Positions 1-8,499 of a stretch of DNA of 64,000 nucleotides are shown piece by piece. This DNA comes from Bacillota bacterium (GTDB lineage: Bacteria; Bacillota; Clostridia; Christensenellales; SZUA-584): contig JAEWTW010000019.1 of NCBI GenBank assembly GCA_023397655.1, positions 62,001 through 126,000 on the forward strand. Direction: 5' to 3'. The notes below the pieces were generated by a model, which saw only the letters and a program-made list of their open reading frames with translations, searched no databases and was not told the origin of the DNA. A program made the translations under genes and the position numbers. Position 1 is the first letter of the stretch; each line of letters opens with the position of its first letter.

Positions 1-16
1 TTAACCTTATTTTATA

Positions 17-43
17 TTGCTTTCGATTCATATTTACTATAAT
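17..43 (+). promoter_or_regulatory. Possible promoter of the first gene
   Basis: A perfect TATAAT lies at 38-43, about 50 bases before the first gene. The best -35 candidate is TTGCTT at 17-22 with a short 15-base spacer, so only the -10 box is convincing. Confidence 0.35.
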
Positions 44-92
44 ATGAAAGCATAGTTATCATTCTCGTTAATAAAAAAAGGAGGGCATTTTC

Positions 93-773
93 ATGAGAAC
101 AGCCAGTACGATTCTGGGGATTGCAGGTGGTGCGCTTGCGGTACTGATCGCCATTTTTTCTATGATCGGCACTTTAGCTATATTTACCGCCATTCCGGAT
201 GTTATGGACAATGCGCTTGAATTTTCAGATGACTTTAATTACAATGACGGCGATTTCAGCTTTGACAACGGAGAGTTCAGTTTTGACAACGGAGAGTTTT
301 CCTTTGACAGCGATATAAACGGGCTAGCCGGCTCAGGCTGGAACTTTGTAGCTACATGGATCATCATCTCCCATATAATTGCCATAATCGGAGGCATCCT
401 TGGTATAGTAGGCGGAGCTATTGTCAAGAAAAAGAATGTTGTCGCGGGCGTTCTCATGATCGTTGCCTGTGTGTTAGCCGGTTTTTCTGGCTGGGGCATC
501 CTCTGCTCCATCGCGCTGCTCATCGGCGGCATACTCGCACTGGTGAAGGAGAAAACCGCGCAGCCCGCGTATCCTTATCCTTATTCGGGCTACCAGCAAC
601 CGCCGCAGGCTCCTCCGTACAACCCGTACCAGCAGCCGCAGCAGCCGCCGTATAACCCGTATCAGCAGCAGCCGCAGCAGGCTCCTCCGTATAACCCTTA
701 CCAGCCGCAGCAAGCTCCTCCGGCTCCTCCGGCTCCTCCGCAGGAACCCGAAGCGCCCAAGAGCGAAGAATAA
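93..773 (+). CDS. Membrane protein with Pro/Gln/Tyr-rich tail
   Basis: Family not recognised. The 226-residue protein has one hydrophobic segment near residues 5-31 and about three more between 84 and 150, so it probably spans the membrane four times. Between the first two lies an acidic stretch holding a short repeat (NGEFSFD, residues about 52-72). The last 70 residues are a low-complexity tail of PYNPYQQP-type repeats that probably faces the cytoplasm or binds partners. A strong AAGGAGGG ribosome site precedes the ATG by a normal distance. It stands alone, with a promoter-like TATAAT upstream and a hairpin terminator after it. The layout resembles DUF4064-type small membrane proteins, but that is only a resemblance. 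Confidence 0.75.
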   Translation: MRTASTILGIAGGALAVLIAIFSMIGTLAIFTAIPDVMDNALEFSDDFNYNDGDFSFDNGEFSFDNGEFSFDSDINGLAGSGWNFVATWIIISHIIAIIGGILGIVGGAIVKKKNVVAGVLMIVACVLAGFSGWGILCSIALLIGGILALVKEKTAQPAYPYPYSGYQQPPQAPPYNPYQQPQQPPYNPYQQQPQQAPPYNPYQPQQAPPAPPAPPQEPEAPKSEE

Positions 774-787
774 TCAGCTGATATACA

Positions 788-817
788 AATGCCGTGAATT
801 TCACGGCATTTTGTTTT
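788..817 (+). terminator. Hairpin terminator
   Basis: AATGCCGTG pairs with CACGGCATT around a short AT loop and is followed by TTTTGTTTTTG. It closes the membrane-protein gene. Confidence 0.7.
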
Positions 818-894
818 TGCACCGGTTGCGGAACTAATATCATCCGGCGCTCGTCGAATAGCTAAATATATCCATATGAGCGAGGGTTGCCAAT

Positions 895-1722
895 ATGAAA
901 AATGTAATCATGCTGGCTGTGCTGGCTGTTTTCTCAGCCTGTGTGCTGGCTGGCTGTGCGCCCGATACGGATAACATGACACCGATCCAGACAGAAAAGC
1001 CGCAGTCCGCTGAAGCGACGCTTCGCCCTTCCTCTTTATCGCCTGCGCCCGTTCAATCGACAGCTCCGACCGAAGAGGCGTTCAGCCTGACCGTTCCGTA
1101 TCAGGCATATCCGGAGGATGTTGAAAGCATAACTACCACAGTGCACATCCCGGACGGAGACGTTGTCTTTGGCGCGCTTGCACCGCAGTTGGAGCGACTG
1201 TATAACGGCAAATGGACAGCCTTGAGCGGTATGGGATACTGCGGGACACCGGATGAGATCAAGGATGGTGCACTGGTGCCGCTGCCAGTCAGCAGCTATG
1301 AAGGCGTCAGCCCGGGTGAATACCGCGTCTCTCTCAGTGTGTCCGATAATTTGAGCCTTGAGACGGATATTAAGGCTTATGCATACTTTGAGCTGACGGA
1401 AGGCATGCGCGTGACCGCAGATCCGCGCTCCTATCCGGCCAACGCGGCCAGCCTGACTCTGATGGTCATTAACCCATCTGAAGGCCTTGTAACGCTGGCG
1501 GACCTGGAAATTCAGATTGAAATGCTGGATGGTGTCGGTTATGGACTCGCAACCGCAAAGGACAGCCTTGCACTGGAGCAGGGCGAAGAGCTTACGGTTT
1601 CAGTCAGCCTTGCTGGCCTAAACCTTCCTCCCGGCACTTACCGCGCTGTTGTGATACTTCAGAGGAACTTCAAAGGGGAAGACATTCGCGAAGTTCGTTT
1701 GCCCGAATTTGAAATCAAATAG
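895..1722 (+). CDS. Secreted lipoprotein, function unknown
   Basis: A 275-residue protein with a classic lipoprotein signal: basic start, hydrophobic core, and lipobox LAGC with the lipidated Cys at residue 20. A Ser/Thr/Pro-rich linker follows (about residues 25-65), then an all-beta-looking region of two tandem parts of about 90-100 residues each. Both end in a similar GEYRVSLSVS / GTYRAVVILQ strand, which suggests two immunoglobulin-like folds. It would be anchored on the outer face of the membrane. The ribosome site is a modest GAGGG. No enzymatic motif was seen, so a binding or structural role is only an inference. The ATG of the frame that runs into the DUF554 gene lies just before its stop. 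Confidence 0.75.
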   Translation: MKNVIMLAVLAVFSACVLAGCAPDTDNMTPIQTEKPQSAEATLRPSSLSPAPVQSTAPTEEAFSLTVPYQAYPEDVESITTTVHIPDGDVVFGALAPQLERLYNGKWTALSGMGYCGTPDEIKDGALVPLPVSSYEGVSPGEYRVSLSVSDNLSLETDIKAYAYFELTEGMRVTADPRSYPANAASLTLMVINPSEGLVTLADLEIQIEMLDGVGYGLATAKDSLALEQGEELTVSVSLAGLNLPPGTYRAVVILQRNFKGEDIREVRLPEFEIK

Positions 1723-1801
1723 CATAATGCCCCTTGATATATCCTGTCATAACAGCTACTATGGAGGTTGCTGTGATAAATTGAAAAGAGATGGATATAT
1801 T

Positions 1802-2494
1802 ATGTTCCTCGGCGTTATTGTGAATTTCCTTGCGGTCATCGCCGGCAGCGCGGTCGGTCTGTTCTTCAAAAACAAGCTTCATTCCCGTTATCAGAAAGCG
1901 CTGACGGACGTCATCGCGCTGGGCGTGGTGGGCGTGGGCATCACCTACGCTGTCAAAACGCAGAACCTGCTGGTGATGATACTGAGCCTGATCGTGGGCA
2001 CGCTGCTGGGCACGCTCGTCCGCATCGACGACCGGCTGGAGAGTCTGGGAAATAAGCTGCAAAGCCGCGTGAAGATGGCGGACGGCTCCTTCGCCGAAGG
2101 CTTCGCGGGTGCTTCCATACTATACTGCGTCGGTTCCATGGCCATCATGGGCTGCCTTTCAAGCGCGCTTTCCGGCGACCACAGCATACTGTTTACAAAA
2201 TCCATCATGGACGGCGTCACTTCGGTGTTTCTTGCATCCACAATGGGTATCGGCGTCATGTTCTCCGCCTTTTCGGTGCTGATCTATCAGGGGCTGCTGA
2301 CGCTGGGCTTCTCGCTTTTCGCGGGCGGGCTGGACAGCGCCGTCGTGAACGAGATATCCGCGGTGGGTGGTATCATACTGTTCGGTATAGCGGTTAACAT
2401 GCTGGGCTTAAAGAAGGTGAAGACGGGCGACATGGCGCTGTCGCTGTTCGCGCCCATCGGCTTGCTGCCGCTGATGAAGCTGTTGGGTCTATAA
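1802..2494 (+). CDS. DUF554 family membrane protein
   Basis: Seven or so hydrophobic segments and the family's Gly-rich start (MFLGVIVNFLAVIAGS) identify the DUF554 (YdfK/YqgA) family, proteins of about 230 residues with unknown, possibly transport, function. I chose ATG 1802 because it gives the family's usual N terminus. A TTG at 1781 in the same frame, 13 bases after GGAGG (1763-1767), could be the true start and would add seven residues. Other landmarks are the pattern ASILYCVGSMAIMGCLSS near the middle and a C terminus rich in Leu and Gly. A strong terminator follows. It probably stands alone after the lipoprotein gene. Confidence 0.85.
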   Translation: MFLGVIVNFLAVIAGSAVGLFFKNKLHSRYQKALTDVIALGVVGVGITYAVKTQNLLVMILSLIVGTLLGTLVRIDDRLESLGNKLQSRVKMADGSFAEGFAGASILYCVGSMAIMGCLSSALSGDHSILFTKSIMDGVTSVFLASTMGIGVMFSAFSVLIYQGLLTLGFSLFAGGLDSAVVNEISAVGGIILFGIAVNMLGLKKVKTGDMALSLFAPIGLLPLMKLLGL

Positions 2495-2510
2495 AACGCA
2501 TCATATGATA

Positions 2511-2535
2511 AGCTCCCTCACCGGGAGCTTTTTTA
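2511..2535 (+). terminator. Rho-independent terminator
   Basis: AGCTCCC (2511-2517) pairs with GGGAGCT (2523-2529) around TCACC, followed by six T. It ends the DUF554 gene. Confidence 0.85.
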
Positions 2536-2606
2536 TTTCATTGAAAACATAAAATGATTCAGAATGCGAATAATACCAACATAATAACGAAAGAAGGTTA
2601 AATATA

Positions 2607-3074
2607 ATGGGGCAGATCCTGTCGTGGGGGTTGCTTATCGGGCCTTGGTTAATACTCTTTTTTCTGAATAAAAAGAAAATGAAGCATTTTTTATCGGTGG
2701 TGTTTTTCACTCTTATAATCACCACGATATATTTTCAGGCCGCACAGGTTTGGGGCTGGTGGACGATTACAGACAATGTGGTTTTCTTGACCGTTGTTCC
2801 ATCGTTTGCATATGGGCTGTCTCCCGTCGTTACGCTGCTTGTGTTCTATTTTACATACCCGAATCCGTGGTTGTTCTTTGGCAGCAACATCGTCATGGAT
2901 GCATTTCAGGCACTGGTCGTCAGTCCGTTTTTATTTGAAAAGGCCGGCTTGTACCGAATGGAGAATATGAGTAACTTCGGACTCTTTTTACTGCTTCTCA
3001 GTATACTGCCGATCATCTATATATACCAACGGCTGTACGATAAGGCCAGATCAAAAGAGGATATCCCCCACTAA
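2607..3074 (+). CDS. Small polytopic membrane protein (CBO0543-like)
   Basis: 155 residues with about five hydrophobic segments (near 5-20, 27-45, 57-82, 88-110 and 122-142) and a basic C terminus. The size, the Trp-rich loop (WGWWTITD) and the spacing recall the CBO0543 family of uncharacterised Firmicutes membrane proteins, some of which sit near sporulation genes. That assignment is tentative. The ribosome site AAGAAGG lies ten bases before ATG 2607. The gene is AT-richer than its neighbours and is the last plus-strand gene before the convergent glycosyltransferase gene. No clear terminator was seen behind it. Confidence 0.65.
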   Translation: MGQILSWGLLIGPWLILFFLNKKKMKHFLSVVFFTLIITTIYFQAAQVWGWWTITDNVVFLTVVPSFAYGLSPVVTLLVFYFTYPNPWLFFGSNIVMDAFQALVVSPFLFEKAGLYRMENMSNFGLFLLLLSILPIIYIYQRLYDKARSKEDIPH

Positions 3075-3112
3075 TCCGGTTCGTGTTGTGTTCAGCCGGG
3101 TGCGCGGCTGCC

Positions 3113-5923
3113 TTATTTCTTCAAGGCGTAGTATTCCATGCGCCCGAAGCCTTGCGGTGAATCCGCCGTCCGGACGATTTCAAGGCCCGCCTCCTCAAGG
3201 TAGAGCCGCATCGTTGCATCGCTGAAATAACACAGGTGACCGGGCTCGTTCCACCAGAAATCGTTGATCGGACGGACAGATTTACAGTAACGGCTGTCAC
3301 TGATGGGCGTTGCGATCACAAAAATACCGCCCGGCTTCAGCAGCGCGGCTGCCCGGCTGATCGCTTCCTTGGGCTGGAGCAGGTGTTCGATCACTTCGAA
3401 CATTGTCACCGCGCCGAACAGTTTGCCGGGGTTGAATTCAAATAAGTCCTCCGGTATCAGCCGCACGTCGTTGAGAGCCTGCGCCTGCCGGCATGCTTCC
3501 GGCAGACACTCGAGACCTGCCGCATCCCAACCATCCTTTACCGCCTGCGCGACAAGCGAGCCTGCGCCCGCACCGATGTCCAGCAGATTCTCTTTCTTTC
3601 CGAGTATGCTTTCGATATTCGCCAGCCGCGCCTTGGACATTGCCAGATATTTCGCTGCGTTGTTCTGTTCGGACGCGCCGTAAGCCTTGCCGTTCTCGCG
3701 CTGTTCATGGGCAATGCGCTTGCAGTATTCCGCTATCGCAGCAGCTGTGGGCTGCACCGCGCTGTACACCAGTCCGCAGCGCCGGCAGCATTTCCACACC
3801 CGTATGGCGTTCATCGTTCCGAAGCTGGTGGATGTCATCGTCTGGTTGCACACGAATGCGATGTCCGCTTCCTCTGCCCCGCAGCCGATGCAGGGCGACG
3901 GGAAATCGTCGTATGCGTCCTGCGCGGGATAATCCCGAAAACGGGCGTCGGCCAGCAGCGGGTCCAGACGCACAGCCCGCCGGTGATACTCCAGCGCCTC
4001 ATCGAAGCGGCCCAGCGCGTTGAGCGCGCACGCACGGTACATACAGGCGTTCGCCGGCATTTCGCCGTCCCGGTACCACCAATCGGTGAGTTCGAGCGCG
4101 CTGTCATAATCGTGGAATTGCAGCACGCGTATCTGCAGCTCGCTGGTCCGGCGCGCCTCGGTATCAATCAGCTCCCGCGCGAGCAGCATGCGCGCCTCCC
4201 TGGGCAGCGGCGAAGCCGGCTGCGACGCGGCGACGTCAAACACGGACGCATGCCTGTTCGTGGTGTTCTTTCGGTCGTACCGCGAAATGTCTGACACGGG
4301 CACCGTCAGCGTCTCCCCCGCTTCCCACCGCCTGTACAGGCTGAGTATGGCGGCGGCAATGCCGCGCACGTCGTTGTATTCCACGTTGACGCCCGCGCCC
4401 GCTTCCTCAATGATCCTGTGGGCGATACTGCCTTGCGGCCCCATGCAGATGATGGGCTTACGAAACCGCAGATATTCAAAAAGCTTTCCCGTGCACGTTT
4501 TCAGAAAATCCTTCGTCGGGCCGAGCATCAGCAGCAGTGCGTCCGCGCGGGCAGTCCGCACCATGCTCGGACGATGCGGCATCGTCTCCTCCGTTTCCGC
4601 GACACCCGACAGACCGACGTCCGCAATCACTTGCTGCCAGCGGCCGTTGTTGCCCGTTTTGCCAACCAGCAGGCGAAAGCGGTCACGGCTGATCTCGCCG
4701 CGGTCCGCCAGCCAGGCCACAGCGCGTATTACCGCGTCGGGCGTGCGGTTGGCGTAAAGCATGCCGTTATGCACCAGCGTGAATTTTTCATTGCGATGAG
4801 CAAGCGGCAGGCCTTCAAAATCCTCCTCATCATAGCCGTTGGTCACACAAGCTATTTTATCCCGCGGGACACCTATATCGTTTACATAACTTTCCACAGC
4901 GTCCGGCACGACGCACAGAACCTTGTCCGCTCCTTCACAAATCACGCGTTCCAGCTGCTGACATATCCGGTAGTTGAGCAGCGTTTTGTCCGGCCAGATC
5001 ACCGGGTTATGGCTCCACTCATCTCGAAAATCCGCCACCCAGGGCAGGTTCGTCTTATCCTTGAGGAAGTATCCCGCGATGTGAGCGGCATACGGACCCG
5101 AGGTGGTGTATATCACATCCGCCTGATTCAGATTCATATACTGCCCCAGCGTATCCGCAACGTGGTGTGCCCAGAATATGTCCGGATCGGGGAAAAAGAG
5201 CGCGCTCATGCGCTGCACTCCGGACAGGCCGGCGACCCGGGCTTTGTAGGCGGCAAACGTCTCCAGTGTGGTGAGCTGCGAAAGCCGCTGCAGCCCCAGC
5301 CGTATCATATCCTCCGAGACCGGCGGGTGCGCTATGCGAATCACGCAGAGGTCGTCCGGCAGCTGCTCGTAAAGCGGGTCCGTCACGGGGTTTACCTTCT
5401 GCGCCATCGTCACCACCACGGGCTCCCATCCATAGGCGCGCAGATACTTCACCAGCTTCAGCGTCCGCCAGACACCTGAGCCTCCCGCGGGCGGAAATAT
5501 TCCGGCGATGATGACCGCCGTCTTTTTCCCTCTCGGCGCGTCGATATACGCTGTTTCCACGCGCCCCTGATCCTCCATCGCAGTCATGGCCAGCAGACAC
5601 TCGCTCCGCCCGTCGCCGTCCATACGACGCTGTGCACGGTTAAAAAAGCGCCATGCGCGGCAGAATTGTCCGGCATCGCGGCATATCTCCCCCATACGGC
5701 GCAGAAGCCCGGCATGCTCCGGCTCATACATAAGTCCCCTGAGCGCCGCCGCTTCCGCCTCTTCCGGCTGACCCGCGCGCTGATAGGCCAGCGCCAGCAG
5801 GCATGAAACCTCCGCGCTGCCCGGACAGGATTTGATGTATGTTCCAAGCCTGTCAATCGCCTCGTCATACCGGCCCGCTAGCACCAGCTGGCGTCCTTCG
5901 GATACGCATTGTTCACAGTCCAT
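3113..5923 (-). CDS. TPR / GT4 glycosyltransferase / methyltransferase fusion
   Basis: A 936-residue multidomain protein. Residues about 1-110 are TPR repeats. From about 135 (KTAVIIAGIFPPAGGSG) to about 540 comes a GT-B glycosyltransferase of group 1 (GT4), with the typical donor-side segment LFEYLRFRKPIICMGP. A second TPR stretch follows near 580-660. Then comes a zinc-ribbon-like CIGCG...CCRRCG motif and a class I SAM methyltransferase with motif LDIGAGAGSL, like the Methyltransf_13/11 arrangement in sugar or lipid methyltransferases. The ATG at 5923 is preceded by GGAGG seven bases away. It is transcribed divergently from the DUF6385 gene and probably adds, and perhaps methylates, a sugar on a surface polymer or protein. 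The true substrate is unknown. Confidence 0.85.
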   Translation of the reverse strand: MDCEQCVSEGRQLVLAGRYDEAIDRLGTYIKSCPGSAEVSCLLALAYQRAGQPEEAEAAALRGLMYEPEHAGLLRRMGEICRDAGQFCRAWRFFNRAQRRMDGDGRSECLLAMTAMEDQGRVETAYIDAPRGKKTAVIIAGIFPPAGGSGVWRTLKLVKYLRAYGWEPVVVTMAQKVNPVTDPLYEQLPDDLCVIRIAHPPVSEDMIRLGLQRLSQLTTLETFAAYKARVAGLSGVQRMSALFFPDPDIFWAHHVADTLGQYMNLNQADVIYTTSGPYAAHIAGYFLKDKTNLPWVADFRDEWSHNPVIWPDKTLLNYRICQQLERVICEGADKVLCVVPDAVESYVNDIGVPRDKIACVTNGYDEEDFEGLPLAHRNEKFTLVHNGMLYANRTPDAVIRAVAWLADRGEISRDRFRLLVGKTGNNGRWQQVIADVGLSGVAETEETMPHRPSMVRTARADALLLMLGPTKDFLKTCTGKLFEYLRFRKPIICMGPQGSIAHRIIEEAGAGVNVEYNDVRGIAAAILSLYRRWEAGETLTVPVSDISRYDRKNTTNRHASVFDVAASQPASPLPREARMLLARELIDTEARRTSELQIRVLQFHDYDSALELTDWWYRDGEMPANACMYRACALNALGRFDEALEYHRRAVRLDPLLADARFRDYPAQDAYDDFPSPCIGCGAEEADIAFVCNQTMTSTSFGTMNAIRVWKCCRRCGLVYSAVQPTAAAIAEYCKRIAHEQRENGKAYGASEQNNAAKYLAMSKARLANIESILGKKENLLDIGAGAGSLVAQAVKDGWDAAGLECLPEACRQAQALNDVRLIPEDLFEFNPGKLFGAVTMFEVIEHLLQPKEAISRAAALLKPGGIFVIATPISDSRYCKSVRPINDFWWNEPGHLCYFSDATMRLYLEEAGLEIVRTADSPQGFGRMEYYALKK

Positions 5924-6064
5924 GATGCTACCTCCGCCCAAACGTTGTGATAATATATGTATTCATATTCCAGACTGTCTGTGTACGGTACTTTATAGTG
6001 TCACTCATGTGAAGAGAATCACATATTATACAATGCCGCTAATATGTCAAAAGTGCGGCATCTG

Positions 6065-6105
6065 TTGGGTCTTTGACCCAATTACCGGATAATCCAATTA
6101 TCCGG
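6065..6105 (+). promoter_or_regulatory. Two tandem leader hairpins before DUF6385 gene
   Basis: TTGGGTC (6065-6071) pairs with GACCCAA (6075-6081), and CCGGATAA (6085-6092) pairs with TTATCCGG (6098-6105). Both stems are perfect. No T tract follows either, and the AAGGAGGG ribosome site begins six bases later. They may stabilise the mRNA or control translation, and the distance to the divergent gene leaves room for a promoter in 5950-6060. Confidence 0.5.
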
Positions 6106-6123
6106 CGTATAAGGAGGGAATAT

Positions 6124-6576
6124 ATGCCTAACAATTTTGCATTCGATATGGTCGCTCAGGATATGAAAACTCTGATATACGGTATGTACGGAACGACTCC
6201 CGTAGCGATTTCGGTCGATTCGCAAGGCAATCTTGATATCGGCGTCGCCTATACGTCAAGTAACGTCACCGTAGGCAGTGTCGCTGCCGGCGATACGGGA
6301 ACCACTTTGGTGCTGAACAGCTCGGAAAAGAGCCTGTATTCGTATTATGTGAAGAACACCTCAACAGACGCAACGATCCGTGTCAAGCTTCAGGTATCGC
6401 CGACCACGGCCGCCTCGTATTACACGGACGATACGCCGACGTATGTGGAAATCGCATGCGGCAGCGCCGCCGTGCTTGTTCCTAAATACTACCTGGCCTA
6501 TACCCGGCTGTATTATGAGAACATTGATGCAACCTACGACGCAACGCTGGTCGCCTATTACGACGCCAGACAGTAG
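6124..6576 (+). CDS. DUF6385 family protein
   Basis: 150 residues, starting at ATG 6124 after a perfect AAGGAGGG. The N terminus (residues 1-40, with YGMYGTTPVAISVDSQGNL) is the recognisable signature of DUF6385, a family of uncharacterised proteins in spore-forming Firmicutes. The rest is Thr/Tyr/Ser-rich and predicted beta. No signal peptide or membrane segment is visible. It sits between two large TPR-glycosyltransferase genes, one divergent and one 60 bases downstream in the same direction. The many Ser/Thr residues make it a candidate acceptor for those enzymes. That is inference from context, not a demonstrated role. Confidence 0.8.
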   Translation: MPNNFAFDMVAQDMKTLIYGMYGTTPVAISVDSQGNLDIGVAYTSSNVTVGSVAAGDTGTTLVLNSSEKSLYSYYVKNTSTDATIRVKLQVSPTTAASYYTDDTPTYVEIACGSAAVLVPKYYLAYTRLYYENIDATYDATLVAYYDARQ

Positions 6577-6636
6577 CCGATTTCACGCCGCGCCGCCCAA
6601 GCTGCGGCGCGTACATATACAATGAGGAGAGATAAT

Positions 6637-8409
6637 ATGTCGATAAGTTTGTGCATGATCGTCAAGGACGAGGAACCCATGCTGGCCCGGTGTCTGGAAA
6701 GTATAAAGCATCTGGCCGATGAAATGGTGATAGTAGACACCGGCTCCACCGACCGGACGCAGGATATCGCCCGGGCATTCGGCGCAGTGGTTTGTGAGTA
6801 CGCTTGGGACGACAGCTTTTCGAATGCCCGCAATTTTGCTCTTGACCATGCCACGATGGACTGGATACTGTTGATGGACGCGGACGACGAATTCGAGGCG
6901 GCGGATACTCAAAAGCTGTGCGAATTGCTCATAAAGGACAGCGAAGCCGACGTTTATTACTTTCAGACGCTCAGCTTTATGGGTGATGTGCCGGACAGAA
7001 GCAAAACGATCTCCAATATGAATGTCCGGCTGGTCCGGAACCACAGAGGCTACCGGTTCAAAGGCGATATACATGAGCAGCTCATCAACGACAGCGTTCC
7101 TGTGAGCAGGGTGGGCATGGCCGACATCCGCATTTACCACTTCGGCTATCTGAACAGCGTGGTGACGTCCAAAAGCAAGCGTGAGCGAAACATGGCGCTG
7201 ATCAGAAAGGAGCTGGAAAAGGAACCGGACAATCCGTTTATGCTCTGCAACATGGGCAACGAATGCTACTCGCTGCGGCAGTTTGATGAGGCGCTCTCGT
7301 GGTATATGAAAAGCTGGGAAAGCTTTGACAGCCGCCGGGGCTTCAGCTCCAAGATGCTGATACGCATTGTATCGTGCTGCGAGCTGCTGGGTAAAACGGA
7401 GGAACAGCAGCGGTTCATCAGGGAAGGCCTGACCATATATCCGGACTTCACCGACCTTGAGTTTATCCGCGCCAGCGACTTTCTCCGGCGCAAGAAATAC
7501 GCGGCGGCCATTAAATCATTCAAAAAATGCTTGAAGATGGGCGAACCGCCGCTGCTTTACAGCTACGCCACGGGCGTCGGCAGTTACAGAACACAGTATT
7601 TGCTTTTCAGCATCTATGATGAGCTGGGCGACCACGAGGAGGCGCTGTACTGGTGCCGCGCGGCCATCAGGAGCAACCCGGATTACACGGAAGCGTATCT
7701 GCAGCTGGGCCGCATGCTGCTGGAAAGCAAGACCCCGGTAAAAACGGTGAAAGCGCAGCTGACGCGGCTGGCGAAACCCGCACAGAACCCCGCCCGTTAT
7801 CTGCTGTTGTCCGACGTGTTCTATACGCTGCGGCAGTATGAGACGGCGCTTGAATTGATCCGCAAAGCGCGCACGTGCAGTGCCGCTCCCGCAGAAAAGC
7901 TGGACTATGACGAAGGCGCCTGTCTGCTGCATATGCGGCGTTTCCGGGATGCGGCGGCATCGCTGGAAAACGTGAGTGGTGCCGACGCGGACAAGGCGCT
8001 GCTGCTGCGCCGTCTGTGTGCGCTGCTGGACGGCGGCATTCCCGAACCACCGCGCGGCAACGGCGTTTGGTTTGAAGTGATGTCCGCGCTTGAGAAGATT
8101 GAGCGGGGCATCTCGTGCAGGCCGCTGGCTGAAGACACGGATGCCTCTCAGGGATACATTCCGCCCATATTCGGTCTGCTGGAGCTGCTGATGCAGCTGG
8201 GCGAGTTTGACCTGTTCGACCGCGCGCGGCAGCTGCTGAATCTGGTGACCGACGACAGCGTGCTGCTGCGGCTGGGCAAGCTCTATTTCCGAAACGGCTT
8301 TTATCCGCTGGCCATCGAGGAACTGACGCGGTCGCTGACACTCACCGGCCATACCGACGCCGAAGCGCTGGACATGATGAAGCAGTGTCTGGCGTCAGTG
8401 CAGTCCTGA
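6637..8409 (+). CDS. TPR-containing family 2 glycosyltransferase
   Basis: 590 residues. The N-terminal GT2 domain (about 1-230) shows SLCMIVKDEE, VDTGSTDRT and the metal-binding DADDEF, typical of SunS-like or TPR glycosyltransferases that glycosylate proteins or peptides. The remainder, about 230-585, is a series of TPR helices. I chose ATG 6637 because GAGGAG at 6623-6628 is then an ideal ribosome site. The upstream ATG 6622 would lie inside it. It follows the DUF6385 gene closely and shares a likely transcript with it. Enzyme family is sure; the acceptor is not. Confidence 0.88.
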   Translation: MSISLCMIVKDEEPMLARCLESIKHLADEMVIVDTGSTDRTQDIARAFGAVVCEYAWDDSFSNARNFALDHATMDWILLMDADDEFEAADTQKLCELLIKDSEADVYYFQTLSFMGDVPDRSKTISNMNVRLVRNHRGYRFKGDIHEQLINDSVPVSRVGMADIRIYHFGYLNSVVTSKSKRERNMALIRKELEKEPDNPFMLCNMGNECYSLRQFDEALSWYMKSWESFDSRRGFSSKMLIRIVSCCELLGKTEEQQRFIREGLTIYPDFTDLEFIRASDFLRRKKYAAAIKSFKKCLKMGEPPLLYSYATGVGSYRTQYLLFSIYDELGDHEEALYWCRAAIRSNPDYTEAYLQLGRMLLESKTPVKTVKAQLTRLAKPAQNPARYLLLSDVFYTLRQYETALELIRKARTCSAAPAEKLDYDEGACLLHMRRFRDAAASLENVSGADADKALLLRRLCALLDGGIPEPPRGNGVWFEVMSALEKIERGISCRPLAEDTDASQGYIPPIFGLLELLMQLGEFDLFDRARQLLNLVTDDSVLLRLGKLYFRNGFYPLAIEELTRSLTLTGHTDAEALDMMKQCLASVQS

Positions 8410-8452
8410 CACCTGCTGCTGTCCGAGAGCAGCGCACTGTCGCAAAAAGAAC

Positions 8453-8485
8453 AAAGCCGGGGCAAATAACTTTTGCCCCGGCTTT
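8453..8485. terminator. Bidirectional terminator
   Basis: AAAGCCGGGGCAAA (8453-8466) pairs with TTTGCCCCGGCTTT around a short loop. With A and T tracts on both sides it can end the GT2 gene on one strand and the SEDS gene on the other. Confidence 0.85.
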
Positions 8486-8499
8486 CATATTGTACGGCG

